A DNA stretch of 64,000 nt from Orobanche coerulescens (lineage: Eukaryota; Streptophyta; Magnoliopsida; Lamiales; Orobanchaceae). A model generated the notes under the pieces. That model was not told where the DNA came from. It saw only the letters and a list, made by a program, of their open reading frames with translations, and ran no database searches. Made by a program: the position numbers and the translations under genes. Each line of letters opens with the position of its first letter. Position 1 is the stretch's first letter. Of the stretch, positions 11,053 to 21,818 are shown one piece after another. The stretch lies in NCBI GenBank assembly GCA_033398695.1, contig CM065818.1, positions 83,138,092 to 83,202,091 on the forward strand. The letters run 5' to 3'.

Positions 11053-11070
11053 AATTCCCCCTATTTTGAT
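11053..11070 (-). promoter_or_regulatory. copia-1 polypurine tract
   Basis: On the minus strand AAAATAGGGGGAATT directly precedes the 3' LTR (TGTTAGG). In LTR retrotransposons this RNase H-resistant tract primes plus-strand DNA synthesis. Confidence 0.85.
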
Positions 11071-11271
11071 GATGGCAAAACTAAGTAAGAAATCAAATGA
11101 CCAAGTCTGCACCTAAGTGCGAGACAAAAACTGAAATCAGTCTAATATTGAGACAACTGGAAATTGTCATTCAACAGACTGTTTATAAACTTTTCTGACT
11201 TTATCATTGAAATTTTACAAGAATGTTTTAAGTACAGAAAATAAAATTACAAGTAAGAGAAATAACTAAAG

Positions 11272-14200
11272 TCATCTGCCTCTTCCTCTGCCTCTTCGAG
11301 TAGGCTGCTTGGCAGGCTTGAATGGTTTGGCTCCGATAGGTCTTATCTTTACTGGAGCAAGACCATATTTTCTTTTCACCACAAGTGCTGCGAAATACTG
11401 TTCTTGCTGAGATCTGAATCTGTTCTCAAGACACACTAGCTTGATTTCCCTCTGAAGTGCTAACTCATCAAGTTCACCGTCCATACGGATTGGTGCTTCT
11501 TCAGCTCTGAATGAGGGAATCATAGGAAAAGCATTTTGCTCTTTAGCGTGCTTCTTCAGAACAGCCCAAAGCTTCGGATGGATTTCTTCCATGAAGTTTA
11601 TGAAAATTTCTTGTGGGGAGAGTTTGTCATCATGGAGTAGTTCCCAGACATAATAGTCTCTGATGAATCTCTTCTTAGCAGCTCCCCACATCTCAAGAGC
11701 TTCAAATGGAATGAAATCCTCAACAAACCATAGCTCCTTCCCTTCCCATTCTAGGGTAGGTCCAAAGCCGCCTCTAGTTCTTCTTCTCTTCCCTTCAGGA
11801 TGGTCAGCCTGGTCTTCTGGATCTACAGGTTCCTTTCTTTTCAGATTGGAGGGTCCTTCAATCTGAGGGACATCCTGCTTCTTCTTGCTTCTGATTTCTC
11901 TTTCTTCCCCCTGAATTCTCTCTTCCCCCTTTTTGCCAGCATCAATAAGGGTAGTCAACTGCTGTTCCATGCGGCTCATCCAATTAGACATGCCAAATGG
12001 CATTCGTTGTTGGTAGGGGAGGAGGTGAGGATCTCTCTCTGAAGAAGGGTGTCAATCTTGGCATTTATTGTCTGAAGGTCAGGAGTGACCTGAGTGGATA
12101 GCAGCTCCCCAATAGTGTCTCTGACAATTTGCTTGATCAGCTCAGTCATGGTAGGTGATAACTGAGCTGATGGAGAGTGCTCTCCTGATCCTTCTGCAAG
12201 GGAACCACTAGACTGCAGGCTCCTGGCTGCAGCTGGTAGGTCAGAGTTTGTTTTCTCCGGGGTCCCTGACCTGGAGTCTTCAGCCAGCTCTGCGTCTAGG
12301 CTGGTGTACCTGGCAGGTACCACAGACTTATCTGCAGCTTTGTGAGTAGGCTCTGGCTCCGGCTCCTGTTCTGGCTCCTTGGCTCCTTCTCTCTCTCCTT
12401 CTTTCTCTCCTTCTTCTCCAGATTTTTCTTTTTCTTCTCCCTCATCGTTTTCTTTTTCTTTTTCTGCTCCTCCTTCACCTCCATCATCATTATCATCATC
12501 ATCATCATCATCATCATCAGTTTTATCATCATCTTTCTCCTTCTTTTCTCCTTCATCGTCCTCATCCTCCTTATCTTCTTCATCTTTTTCCTGCTCTACT
12601 TCTTCTCCTTCTTCTTCATCTTCGTCATCAGCCACTTCTTATGTCTTCTCAATCTCCTCTGTTTGTTTTTCAACTGGTATATTTTCTTCAGATTCTTTCT
12701 CTTCTTCATCCTCTTCAGCCACCAAATCAATAATTTCATTGTCTCCATTAACTTCTTCAATCCTAATCTCCTTCTCTACTTCCTCTTCCTCCTCCTCTCC
12801 AAAAACACCATCAAAAATACTGAGCATAATAGAATGGATAAAGTGGTCCATGTTTGTTTTAAAATGTGACATGAACCATTTATCCTGGAGGAGTAAAGCC
12901 AAGTCTGATTCTTTGCAAAACTCAATCAGAACCTCCTCAGTGGCTTGGGGATATTCCCAACCACTAGTTGCAATAAAGGTTTGAAGATTTGTAAAAGACA
13001 TGGTTTTGAGAGATTTCCACTCTTTAAAAATTTGTACAAAAGAGTGTTTTTCTGCTTGTGGTTTAACAAGCTGAAGTTGTTCAATGGAAAGATTGAAGGT
13101 ATTATTATCTGATAGGTTAAAAGTGTAATCTGCTTCAGGAATAGAGATAATAAGACATGCTTCCTCTTCTTCGTATATGTAAACTGGAGGTGTGATAACA
13201 GGTACAATCCGAGTTTCAGTGTCTGGTGCAGGCAGGTCCGGATGGATTGGTGATTGGACTGATGGGCTGGCGTGATGCTCAGACTGCTCTCCCTCGCTGA
13301 ACTGCAGCTTCCTTGGCCTCTTGGGAGAGGGTTCAGGTGATTACTGTAGGTTAGAGGGTCCTTCTCGGGCTGGTCCCCGTCGCTTGAATCTGATAGCAAT
13401 TGGTGTATCTTCAGACTCATTGTCCGACTCGACTGCAGTTCCGATCTCAGCTGCAGGTCTGTCCGATTCCTCTGATAAATCGTATCTTGGATATGACCTT
13501 GAGTCCGGAAAATCCTTCACAACTGGGCTGCTTTCCCAGTGACTCCAACTTTCTTCTTGTCATGGTCCATGTGACCTAGCCTCTTGTTTGGGTGGAAAGG
13601 GTCAATGTTTCCCTTAGCCACTCCGGTTTTCTCCAAAAACCAACTAAGATGCGTTCCGAACGCCAACTTAGTTTTGAACTTATTTTCATCGTCGAGCCAC
13701 TCGACCTTGTTCACTTCGCGCACAAGTTGCCTGAAAATATAGTTCGCCCAATCGACTTCCTCGTCTTGAATCAACGCACCCAACACCATGAATTTCGAAG
13801 ATGACAGTTGGTCATAGCTGCCTGCCATCCCCATGACTATCTTGTTGGTGATATCCAACGCAACTCGGTAAATCCTTTTTAACTCATTCCTCTTGGCTGT
13901 AAACTTTAATTTCTCTGGGATATTTTCGACTTTGATCGTTTTCCAGGTTTCGGCGGGTGATTGTTTAAGGGCTTCGACCGCCAAACCACGATGTTTCATC
14001 CCGAATACAGAACGAATCTTCTCTGAATCTATGCTGACACGAACTCCGCCGATCTTTGTGAATCCGTCTTTGAACCAGATAAGCATTGCGATAGAATTCA
14101 ACAACATCTTCCTTGAACAAATGTTGCGGGTTGATGTCGAGAAATGGGTAAATCCCATTAAGCTTCATCGCCCGGATCAAATCGAGCATATCAAGGTCTT

Positions 14201-14297
14201 CCAGATTTGCTTCTAGTAAACCTTCGAAGTCGACAACCATGGAGAAGATGACCTGGTCCTTCACCGCCTTCATGTTCACTCCTTCAAAAGATGCCAT
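11272..14297 (-). pseudogene. copia-1 additional ORF (post-pol), about 1000 codons, broken
   Basis: The ATG at 14297 starts MASFEGVNMKAVK. The reading continues through frame changes (14297-13965, then 14158-13517, then about 13330-11976, then 12003-11272). The N-terminal 250 residues match the copia-2 additional ORF: DLIRAMKLNGIYPF/VVEFYRNA against ITRLRQQGLYRF/VEEFYLNA; EEVDWANYIFRQLVREV against EKVNWCQIILKRLQEEV; AFGTHLSWFL against SFGLMLNHIL. The type resembles what databases call putative plant transposon protein (Transposase_32-like). Next come a Ser/Pro-rich linker, a motif with FKEWKSL and TSGWEYPQATEE, a 120-residue Asp/Glu tract with poly-Asp, a probable coiled coil (MEQQLTTLIDAGKKGEER), a charged helical part, and a basic RRGRGRGR end suggesting RNA binding or nuclear import. 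There is one stop near 12638 and at least three frameshifts. Function unknown. Confidence 0.8.
12379..12640. repeat. Low-complexity acidic tract (GAA/GAT-type repeats)
   Basis: The minus strand encodes Glu/Asp/Lys runs, including a (GAT)n stretch at about 12484-12516 giving poly-Asp. It forms the acidic domain of the additional ORF. Long plus-strand ORFs here (poly Ser/Phe) are shadows. Confidence 0.85.
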
Positions 14298-14362
14298 TTT
14301 TGCAAAAAGGATTTTAGGATTTTTAGTGTATATTTTTGCTCTGTAAATTCTAGGGTTTCTGT

Positions 14363-14403
14363 AAGCGTAAAGAGTAAAGTGAAAGGTTTTCTTTTCTTAT
14401 AAA
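14363..14403 (-). promoter_or_regulatory. Internal promoter of the copia-1 additional ORF
   Basis: On the minus strand CTTTATAAG (TATA box, TATAAG at 14401-14396) is followed 26 bases later by ACTCTTTACGCTT (14375-14363), and the ATG lies 78 bases further at 14297. The same 13-mer stands 28 bases after a TATA box in front of the copia-2 additional ORF. Position and spacing fit a TATA plus initiator pair of an RNA polymerase II promoter. Activity is inferred. Confidence 0.65.
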
Positions 14404-14832
14404 GAAGATGAAAAGACGTTTGTATTAGTTTATTATATATTTGAACGGTGGTACGCCTTTTGATATTTTTTTGAATTTCAAATTTGAATCGGTGGCCCAA
14501 TTTAAAATTCGACGATTGATTCTGATTGGCCATCGTAGAGGTTAATTAAATAGGCGTCTGACGCGTGTATTAAAATTTCCACTTGGCTTATAAAATGTAT
14601 ATTTAAATGCCATTTCGTTAGCCAAAATAATATTATAAATATGGCAGATAATAATTAAAAATTTAGAGATCAGTTTAGAGAACTTAGCTGGTCTGATTTT
14701 GTTGACTGTTGACCACTCTGCAACAGGTGAGTTTGACTTCTACTTTGGTATTACATGACTAAGTTGCTTCGTCTGGCCTTCGTCTTCTCGCCTGCATCAG
14801 CTTAGGCTGATTCTGAGGGGTCCGTCCTTCCT
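14404..14832 (-). other. Spacer between copia-1 pol and additional ORF
   Basis: No ORF. It is AT-rich, holds the upstream part of the proposed internal promoter, and includes a GCGTACCA word (minus strand, near 14450) that also occurs upstream of the copia-2 promoter (about 54708-54715). Confidence 0.5.
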
Positions 14833-16353
14833 TCAACTTGCTTCAGTACTAGATTCCCAATCTAGTAATCCAAGGTCTCTGCTAAGCTCTAGGAATCTTT
14901 CTTCTGGCAAGGGTTTAGTGAAGATGTCAGCTATTTGGTAGTCTGTGCTGACTCTTTCAACTCTAACCCTTTTGTTAAGCACATGGTCTCTAATGAAATG
15001 GTGCTTAACATCAATGTGCTTCGTCCTTGAGTGCAAAACCGGATTGTTGGTTATTGCAATAGCACTATTGTTGTCACACCATATTGGAACTTCGTTGGCA
15101 ATAATATTATAGTCCCTTAACTGTTGTCTGATCCATAGAATGCATGCGCAATGACTACTGCAGCTAGGTATTCTGACTCTGTAGTGGATATGGAGTTAGA
15201 AACCTGCTTCTTGCTAAACCAGGATATCAGTCTGGTTCCTAGGAATTGACACGTTCCACTAGTGCTTTTCCTGTTGATTTTGCATCCTGCGAAATCCGCA
15301 TCTGAGTATCCTGATAGCTCGAAGTTGTCATCCTTGGGATACCATAGTCCAACATTAATTGTAGACTTTAGGTACTTAATTATTCTCTTGGTGCATCTAG
15401 GTGTGATTGCTTCGGCAGGTGGAATCTTGCACAAACTCCAAGCGCATATGATATGTCCGGCACCTTGCGGTGAGGTGCGAAGAGATCCGATGAGTCCTCT
15501 GTAGTGGGTTGAGTCCACTGATATGCCTGCCTCGTCTGCATCCAGGTGAGTACTTGTGCTCATTGGAATTCTTGCGGGTTTGGCTGATTCCATTCCATAT
15601 CTCTTGATAAGATCTCTGGTATACTTTGCTTCGTTGATGAAAATTCCTTTTTCCATCTGCTTAACTTGTAATCCGAGAAAGAAGTTAAGCTTTCCCATCA
15701 TACTCATCTCAAATTCTCCTTGCATGAGGTTGGAGAATTTCTCGCATAGTTCTGGATTGGTTGACCCGAATATGATGTCATCCACATAAATCTGGACTAT
15801 TAATATGTGGCCTTTGTGCTCCACTCTAAATAGGGTCTTGTCCACTTTCCCTTTGCAAAATCCATTTTTCTCAAGAAACACAGACAGTGTTTCATACCAT
15901 GCTCTCGGTGCTTGCTTGAGTCCATACAGAGCCTTCAACAGCTTATAGACTTTGTCTCCTTTGACAAAACCTGGGGGTTGCTCTACATAGACTTCTTCTT
16001 CTAGGATTCCATTCGAAACGCACTTTTACATCCATCTGGTAGACTTTAAAGTCCTTGAATGCAGATATGCGAGGAATAGTCGATGGCTTCTAATCTTGCA
16101 ACAGTGCATAAGTTTCATCAAAATCTATTCCCTCACCGTGCATATCCTTTTGCTACGAGTCGGCTTTATACCTAACAACGAGATCCGTCTTCATCACTCT
16201 TGTTTTTATACACCCATTTGGTGCCAATAACTTTCTTGTGATCAGTGCATGCATTAGTTCCCAAACTTTGTTCCTCTCCATCTGCTCCAATTCCTCTTGC
16301 ATGGCATTAATCCATGAATAATCTTCCAAGGCTTGTTCTGGTCTTGGGTTCAA
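14833..16353 (-). pseudogene. copia-1 reverse transcriptase and RNase H
   Basis: The pieces are 16153-16353 (RT start, QALEDYSWINAMQEEL), 15117-15938 ([15 protein letters not shown], the catalytic [17 protein letters not shown]-type RNase H with YSDADFAGC) and 14833-15036 ([30 protein letters not shown], end of RNase H). RT copies element RNA into DNA and RNase H removes the RNA. YVDD and the first RNase H Asp are intact. Frame breaks occur at about 15120, 15450 and 15940-16150. Several breaks lie at CTG/CAG words and may be sequence errors. Confidence 0.85.
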
Positions 16354-17282
16354 TTTGTGACATGAAACATGAGAACATCGCCATTCTGTTGGTAGAGTTG
16401 GTGTCTTGTCTTGACTCCATCGATCAACTTTCCGATAATTTCTGAATTGGATGATCCTTGAGCCATTTGGGGATCTCGTCCTCTTACGGGTTTGTTCCCC
16501 TGTTGGATTGCTCTGGTGATTATACGCATCATTTGGGTTCGTGCCAATGGATCGGCTACCGCCTTGTCATCTGCAGGCTTGGTTACGAGCTGAGATGAGT
16601 CTTTGTCACTCATTTGGTCTTCTTCCGCAGCAACTGGATCAGATAGGTTTGGTGATCCTGTCTGATCTACAGTTGGGTCATCAGGCTGATCTGCAGGTGA
16701 GTCCACCATTACAGTGTCATGTATAATGACTTCTTCAAGGGTTGCTGATTTGAGCTTGTTCTCAATTTGCTCAAGTTGCTTCCTGTACTCAACGGTAGAT
16801 TAATCAAAAACAACATGGGGTGTTTCTTCCACAACTAAGGTTCTTTTATTAAAAACTCTATATGCCTTGCTTCTTTAGGAATATCCCATAAATAGACCAT
16901 CATCAGTTTTAGCATCAAAGGCATTTAGCTGTGTTTTACCGTTGTTGTGGATGAAACACTTACAACCAAAAACATGAAAGTAAGCAACAGTAGGAGTTCT
17001 ATTATTCCAAACCTCATAGGGAGTTTTGCCATGTCTCCCTACTATCATACTCCTGTTCTGGGTGTGGCAGGCTGTGTTGTGACTTCACCCGAGAACCTTT
17101 TGGGTAGGTCATTCGCAATCATGGACCTTCTTTGCTTCCTTTAGAGTTCTGTTCCTTCTTTCAAGAACACCATTATCTTTGGGCGTCTAGCCGCAAAGAG
17201 CTCATCTTTGGATCCCATTCGATCATTGAAATCGATTATCGCTTTGTTGAGAAACTCTCCTCCTCTATCGATCCGATCTTGA
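16350..17282 (-). pseudogene. copia-1 integrase C-terminal part and linker
   Basis: The integrase core continues here on the minus strand: RGGEFLNKA-type and ERRNRTLKEA-type remnants can be read near 17130-17290 only by changing frame. The linker at 16350-16709 is an Asp/Ser-rich spacer (SPADQPDDPTVDQTGSP) ending near the start of RT. Frame breaks repeatedly coincide with expected CTG or CAG codon neighbourhoods. Confidence 0.7.
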
Positions 17283-18107
17283 TTATGGAGAGGGATTTCT
17301 CATTCGGATCCTTCTCGGCTCGAGTAGCTTGGTCAGGGTTTCACTTTTCTTGTATAGAAAAATGATCCAAGTGTACCTTGAATAATCATCTACTATTACA
17401 AGTGCATGCTTTCGGCCGCTTAAAGTTCTTGGCTTGATAGGACCAAATAGATCCATGTGGAGTAGATCTAAGATCCTTGTTGTGAGCGTTGTAGGCTGAA
17501 CTGGCTTGAACGATGCTTTAGTCTGCTTTCCCTTCTGACATGCATCACAGAGTGCTTCCTTCTTGAATACTTCATTTGGAAGTCCTCTGACCAGCTTCTG
17601 AGAGCAAACCTTGTTGATGGCTTTGAAGTTCAGGTGACATAGTCTTTTGTGCCACAGCCATCCATTCTCAGCTACAGTCTTGGATAGAAAACAGGAGTTA
17701 GGTGTTCCTGTGTTCCAATCAATCATGTAGTCATCTCTTCTTCGGAAACCTTGTAGCTTTATTTCTCCAGATAAGATGTCTATCACCATACACTTGAAGA
17801 TGGTGAAGACTACTAGATTCTTCTCGTCACAGAACTGGCTTATGCTCAGGAGGTTGTAATTGAGCCCTTTGACATAATGAACTTTGGATATGACAATGTT
17901 TCCTCGGTGCAGCTCTCCAAAGCCTTTTGTCTGTCCTCTAGAGCTATCTCCAAAGGTTACATCGGGACCTCTTTCTTTGATGTATTTGGTCAGCATCTTC
18001 TTGTTCCCGGTCATATGCCTTGAGCATCCAGAGTCTACAAACCATTCTTCACCTCCAAAATTTGAGCTTGAGGAGATGTGGTTGTAGTCCTTCCACCTTT
18101 TCTGCAA
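17283..18107 (-). CDS. copia-1 aspartic protease, pre-integrase zinc region and integrase start
   Basis: 274 codons are open. Protease: EEWFVDSGCSRHMTG (about residues 20-34, catalytic Asp intact) and VKGLNYNLLSISQFCD. Pre-integrase: LWHKRLCHLNF (His pair) and CDACQKGKQ (Cys pair), the H2C2 zinc finger. Integrase core: HMDLFGPI with the first catalytic Asp, then IVDDYSRYTW. It is an internal part of pol, so the listed start is simply where the open frame begins. It is one of the best preserved parts of this element. Confidence 0.88.
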   Translation of the reverse strand: MQKRWKDYNHISSSSNFGGEEWFVDSGCSRHMTGNKKMLTKYIKERGPDVTFGDSSRGQTKGFGELHRGNIVISKVHYVKGLNYNLLSISQFCDEKNLVVFTIFKCMVIDILSGEIKLQGFRRRDDYMIDWNTGTPNSCFLSKTVAENGWLWHKRLCHLNFKAINKVCSQKLVRGLPNEVFKKEALCDACQKGKQTKASFKPVQPTTLTTRILDLLHMDLFGPIKPRTLSGRKHALVIVDDYSRYTWIIFLYKKSETLTKLLEPRRIRMRNPSP

Positions 18108-19520
18108 TTAAATAAGCAGAGATTTAGGTACCCAAATTTGTGTGGGTCCTTTGGGGTTAGTTGGTTTCCTGGAGAATTGATTTCTCCTTGGATTATGGAA
18201 ATTGTTATTATTATTATAACCCTTATAAGGTGCCTGTGGTCGAGGTCTAAATCTCCTAGTTGGATTGTATACCGGATATTCCTCAAAATTTTGATAGTGT
18301 GGGCCATTTCTAAATCTAGGCTGAGACCATTTATTAAACTTTTGTGGTCTCCACACTTGTTCATTTTGGTAATTAGGATAACCTTGAGGTTTCCATCTGC
18401 CCCTCCCATTATGAAATCTATTTTTGGGGAGTTGTTGGTAATAGTGGGCATGTTGTCTGGGCTGCTGCTTTTGCCTGGGCCACTGCCTAGTCGTCTGTCT
18501 AGGTGGGTATGCGGTGTAACATTGCGGCTAGACGTTTGACTTGGCCGTTGCCTATTTTTGAATATCGGTTATATACGTGCTCAGTGATCGAGACTATTGT
18601 TTCTCCCTTGATAAACTTGGTTTCGAACTAGAGGGAGTGTGAGAATCATATCCAAGGCCTGATTTGGTATATAATGACCTTTTATAAGTACACAATTCGC
18701 CCGAGTTGAAGACGCTTTCGGGGAGGTTATTTCCTGCGCCTGAGTTTTATTTATACGTGCCGGCTTAGTAAACTCGGCTTTGGCATGAGCGAGTGCGGTG
18801 ATTTTTCTTTAAGTAAAATATTTAGCCGGTCTATCTCATTTGTATTGGCACTTGCACAGTTTTAAAGTCACTGTAGTTGTCTCAACCTTATTTAAATCTA
18901 GTGAGTTTTCAAATCATTTTTCAATTGCTATTCTCATCTTGGTGAGTCTTCTCTTGATCTGACTTGGTGTGCGAGATTTGAGTGTTTCAAAATCTTTAAA
19001 TAAGCGATTTACCGATTCATGTAGATCCATATCTTGTGACATGGTGAGCTATTATTTGAACCGGTGGGTTTAGAAGTTACCTCTTCATCGCCTAAGTTTG
19101 CCATTAGGCAATCATACTCCTCGCCTTCATCGGAAAAGAAACCGCTTGATTCGACATGCTCCTGGTCTTCTCCGATGAGAGCTTTTCTTGTCTTCCTTTA
19201 CGCCCACCTCCTTCTTGGTTTCGTCCTTCTTGAGCTCGGGACAATCCATTTGGATGTGTCTATTTTGTGACAGTTGTAGCATTCAACTTTCCACTTCCAC
19301 TTCCGGTTCCTTCTTGGATTCTCCTTGTAGTTTTTCTTATACTTGGAGTAGTTCTTTCAAATTCTTGAATCTTTGCATTATGAAAGCCATTTCTTCCTCA
19401 AAATCTAGTGGATTTGGAGGTTTCACATCGAATAGGCTCTTAGCGAGGACTCGGCTACAAATGCGATTCCCTTCTCTGCAGCTCGATTGAGGATGAGCTT
19501 GGAAGCTCGAACTCATAAGC
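18035..19520 (-). pseudogene. copia-1 gag C-terminal part, heavily broken
   Basis: On the minus strand this should hold the zinc knuckle, coiled coil and Asn/Arg-rich tail of gag. Only short pieces read (for example 18108-18356, KPTNPKGPTQIWVPKS, the tail common to this family). Damage between 18480 and 19520 is much denser than in the neighbouring parts. Confidence 0.65.
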
Positions 19521-19522
19521 CT

Positions 19523-20146
19523 TTAGATCGAGAAACGACTCTGAATCTTTATCTTATTCAGGTCTTTGGACTCTCTCATGGCTACAGCCTTCATGCTCCA
19601 TTCGGGATTGAGCGATCTGAGGACCTTAAGTGCCATTTCCCTGTTGCCATAGGTTTTGCCCAGGGAGTTGATCTCATTGATAATTTCAGTGAACCTTGTG
19701 TCCACTTGATCTATAGATTCACCATTCTTCATTTTAAAGTTGTCAAACTTTTGGATAGCTATTGACAACTTGTTTTCCTTGATCAGCTCCGTTCCTTCAC
19801 ACATTAGAGCTAATGTGTCCCAAATTTCTTTGGCATTCTTACAGTTTTTGATCTTGACCATGGTGGATTTGTCAAGAGTTTGGTATAACACATCTCTGGC
19901 CCTGTTGTCAAGATTGGCCAGCTTTCTCTCTTCGGGGGTCAGCTCCGTTCTCTTCTTAGGAATCTTTTCGGGCCTCCCAGCTGCGATCTCCTCGGCTGTG
20001 TTGTCCTTCTCAAAAATGAATGGACCGTCTTCAATGATGCACCACATGTCGTCATGGATTGAAGATAAGTGTGCCTGCATTCTTATCTTCCAGAGATCAT
20101 ACTCGTCAACTGAAAAGACAGGTAGTCTAGAGTGCATGTGTTCCAT
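19523..20146 (-). CDS. copia-1 gag N-terminal (capsid) domain
   Basis: ATG at 20146 (MEHMHSRLPVFSVDEYDLWKI) is chosen because the frame upstream runs through the primer site. Copia-type gag motifs follow: WKIRMQAHLSS, LDNRARDVLYQTLD, AKEIWDTLALMCEGTE, ENKLSIAIQKFDNFKM. This is the UBN2/retrotran gag region that forms the capsid of virus-like particles. The frame ends at 19523, followed by the broken C-terminal half. Similar to copia-2 gag at 48660-49247. Confidence 0.87.
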   Translation of the reverse strand: MEHMHSRLPVFSVDEYDLWKIRMQAHLSSIHDDMWCIIEDGPFIFEKDNTAEEIAAGRPEKIPKKRTELTPEERKLANLDNRARDVLYQTLDKSTMVKIKNCKNAKEIWDTLALMCEGTELIKENKLSIAIQKFDNFKMKNGESIDQVDTRFTEIINEINSLGKTYGNREMALKVLRSLNPEWSMKAVAMRESKDLNKIKIQSRFSI

Positions 20147-20208
20147 TATAAAGTGAGAGATAAGATATATATCTAGTATAGATCTGGTTCGTGAGAAAAA
20201 AAAATGAA

Positions 20209-20228
20209 CCAACCGCTCCGATACCACT
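20209..20228 (-). promoter_or_regulatory. copia-1 primer binding site
   Basis: Directly inside the 5' LTR the minus strand reads AGTGGTATCGGAGCGGTTGG. TGGTATCGGAGC is one base from the usual plant copia site TGGTATCAGAGC, complementary to initiator methionine tRNA, which primes minus-strand synthesis. Confidence 0.88.
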
Positions 20229-21623
20229 TGTAGGTCACAAGTCGTCCAGGAACAAGTCTAGAGGGGGGGTGAATAGACTTGTTGAAACTCTTGAACTCTT
20301 TTTCACGAAGAGTGAGTTTCTTCAGCTGATAGTCAAACAAATGACTTGGAGTCGTTTGTTCTTGGATATGTGCGGAAGTCAGCTGATGACGAATATAAAT
20401 AAACTTAACAATGTATGCAGTAGTTAGAGTATGATGCAGTAAAACAGTAAATAACACAGGCAATTATAGTGGTCTCAGAGGTGGGGTAATACTCTACTAA
20501 TCCACTTTTCTCCAAACCAGTTGGAGATGAATTCACTATAATTTTCAACCAATGATAAATATTACAGTGATTCACAACATACTACAACAGCTTCCAACCA
20601 GTGGATCCGTGTCGTTGTACACACACTTGACTGCCTTGCACCTCTTGATCCTCGATCCTCGGATGCTCTTACAGTCTCTTACTTCAACCAGTGAAGTACC
20701 CCATACTCAAGATTATAGACAAGAGTGTTTGTCTTCTCCAACTTAAGAGCTTCCTTAAGTATGAACTTTTAGATCTGCTCTTTTCACGATGCTATTTGAT
20801 TGCTTGAGATTGCTTGATTGCTTTGATCGCTAGAATGTATGTTCGCACCGGTAGTTGCTCAGTTTCAAATCTCTGGATATATATAGGTCAGATCTCTGAG
20901 CTTCTTCCTTGTAGCCGTTGTAAATCTTTGAACAAATCCGTCCATTGGAGAGAGACTTCATTGTTTAATCTTTTCTGAACGTTGCAAGGCTGGATTCCCA
21001 TTATTTAATTTTATCTTCCGACCGTTGTGAGGACTTCTGCATGTGAGCGCCGAATCTTTTGAATATAAAAGGATTAAAGTCTTCACGGTGGGTCAGGATG
21101 ATTTAATTAAATCATATCTCTTGCGGGAATCACTCCAATTTGTCTCTTCACGTTGCATGTGAGCTTTCCGTAATATTTGACTTTTCAAAGCATGCTGACG
21201 TGGACTTGGAGTACTAGGTCAGTAGTCGAGTAGGCTGATGTGCGGCTTACATCTCTGCGCAGTAGGTCCTCTCGGTACATTCCTTTGTTTGTGACTTATG
21301 CAGTCGGGTGACTTCCCGAGGTACCTCATGTGATCTGGTCAAACTTCTCTGATAAATTTAGTTGACCAGGGCTACTCGACCGAGTCGGCTGCTCCTCTCT
21401 GATGGACTAGGCTGTACTTAGTACTTAGCCGTTTTTCAGCCTAACTAACTTTGGCCTACAGAAGATACTCATTTGGTTCTTCTTTACATTTTGCCAAGTT
21501 TTATACTTAACATATTTTGGCCTATGGAAGATACTCATTTGGTTCTTCCTTACATTTTGCCAAGTAATAAACATTTGATTTTAAATTAATGACATCATCA
21601 AAATCTAACAAGTATTCCTAACA
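20229..21623 (-). repeat. copia-1 5' LTR
   Basis: 1395 bp with ends TGTTAGG and CCTACA on the minus strand. It drives transcription of the element. Near-identical to the 3' LTR except as noted at 21205-21380. Confidence 0.92.
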
Positions 21624-21818
21624 AACCGTAGTGATTTTTGTTCGTTACGTTTTGTTATCATTATGGCGTAGCGATATGGATGGTAGCAGCCACGTGCTGC
21701 ATGTGATTCGTTGCAAATCTTCGGCAACGGATAGCGTGTGTTATTTGAGATTGTTTTGCATTAATTGTTTCTATGTTTTAAGTTTCGGGGACGAAACTTC
21801 TTTTAAGGGGGGGTAGAA
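21624..21818 (+). mobile_element. gypsy element 3' end with polypurine tract (right half)
   Basis: Continuation of 9046-9641 after the copia-1 insertion. It ends with TTCGGGGACGAAACTTC and TTTTAAGGGGGGGTAGAA, the PPT region common at the 3' end of plant chromovirus-type gypsy elements, directly before TGTAATACCCGAG. This sets the element on the plus strand. Confidence 0.75.

Larger units (their letters stand above)
9642..21623 (-). mobile_element. copia-1: complete Ty1/copia element with additional ORF, TSD AACCG
   Basis: Two long LTRs (9642-11052 and 20229-21623) border a minus-strand internal region with primer site, gag, protease, integrase, RT, RNase H and a long extra ORF. The 5 bases outside are AACCG on both sides (9637-9641, 21624-21628), a perfect target duplication. 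Total length is 11,982 bp. The pol motifs ([34 protein letters not shown]) and the extra ORF after pol fit the SIRE-like group. Insertion was into the 3' region of a gypsy element. The LTRs are near-identical apart from a few indels and a patch of CTG/CAG discrepancies. Confidence 0.93.

Noticed and set aside
12342..12984. Long plus-strand ORFs rich in Ser/Phe/Ile (12342-12869, 12379-12984)
   Set aside because: They are the reverse strand of the acidic tract of the copia-1 additional ORF; composition comes from GAA/GAT repeats.
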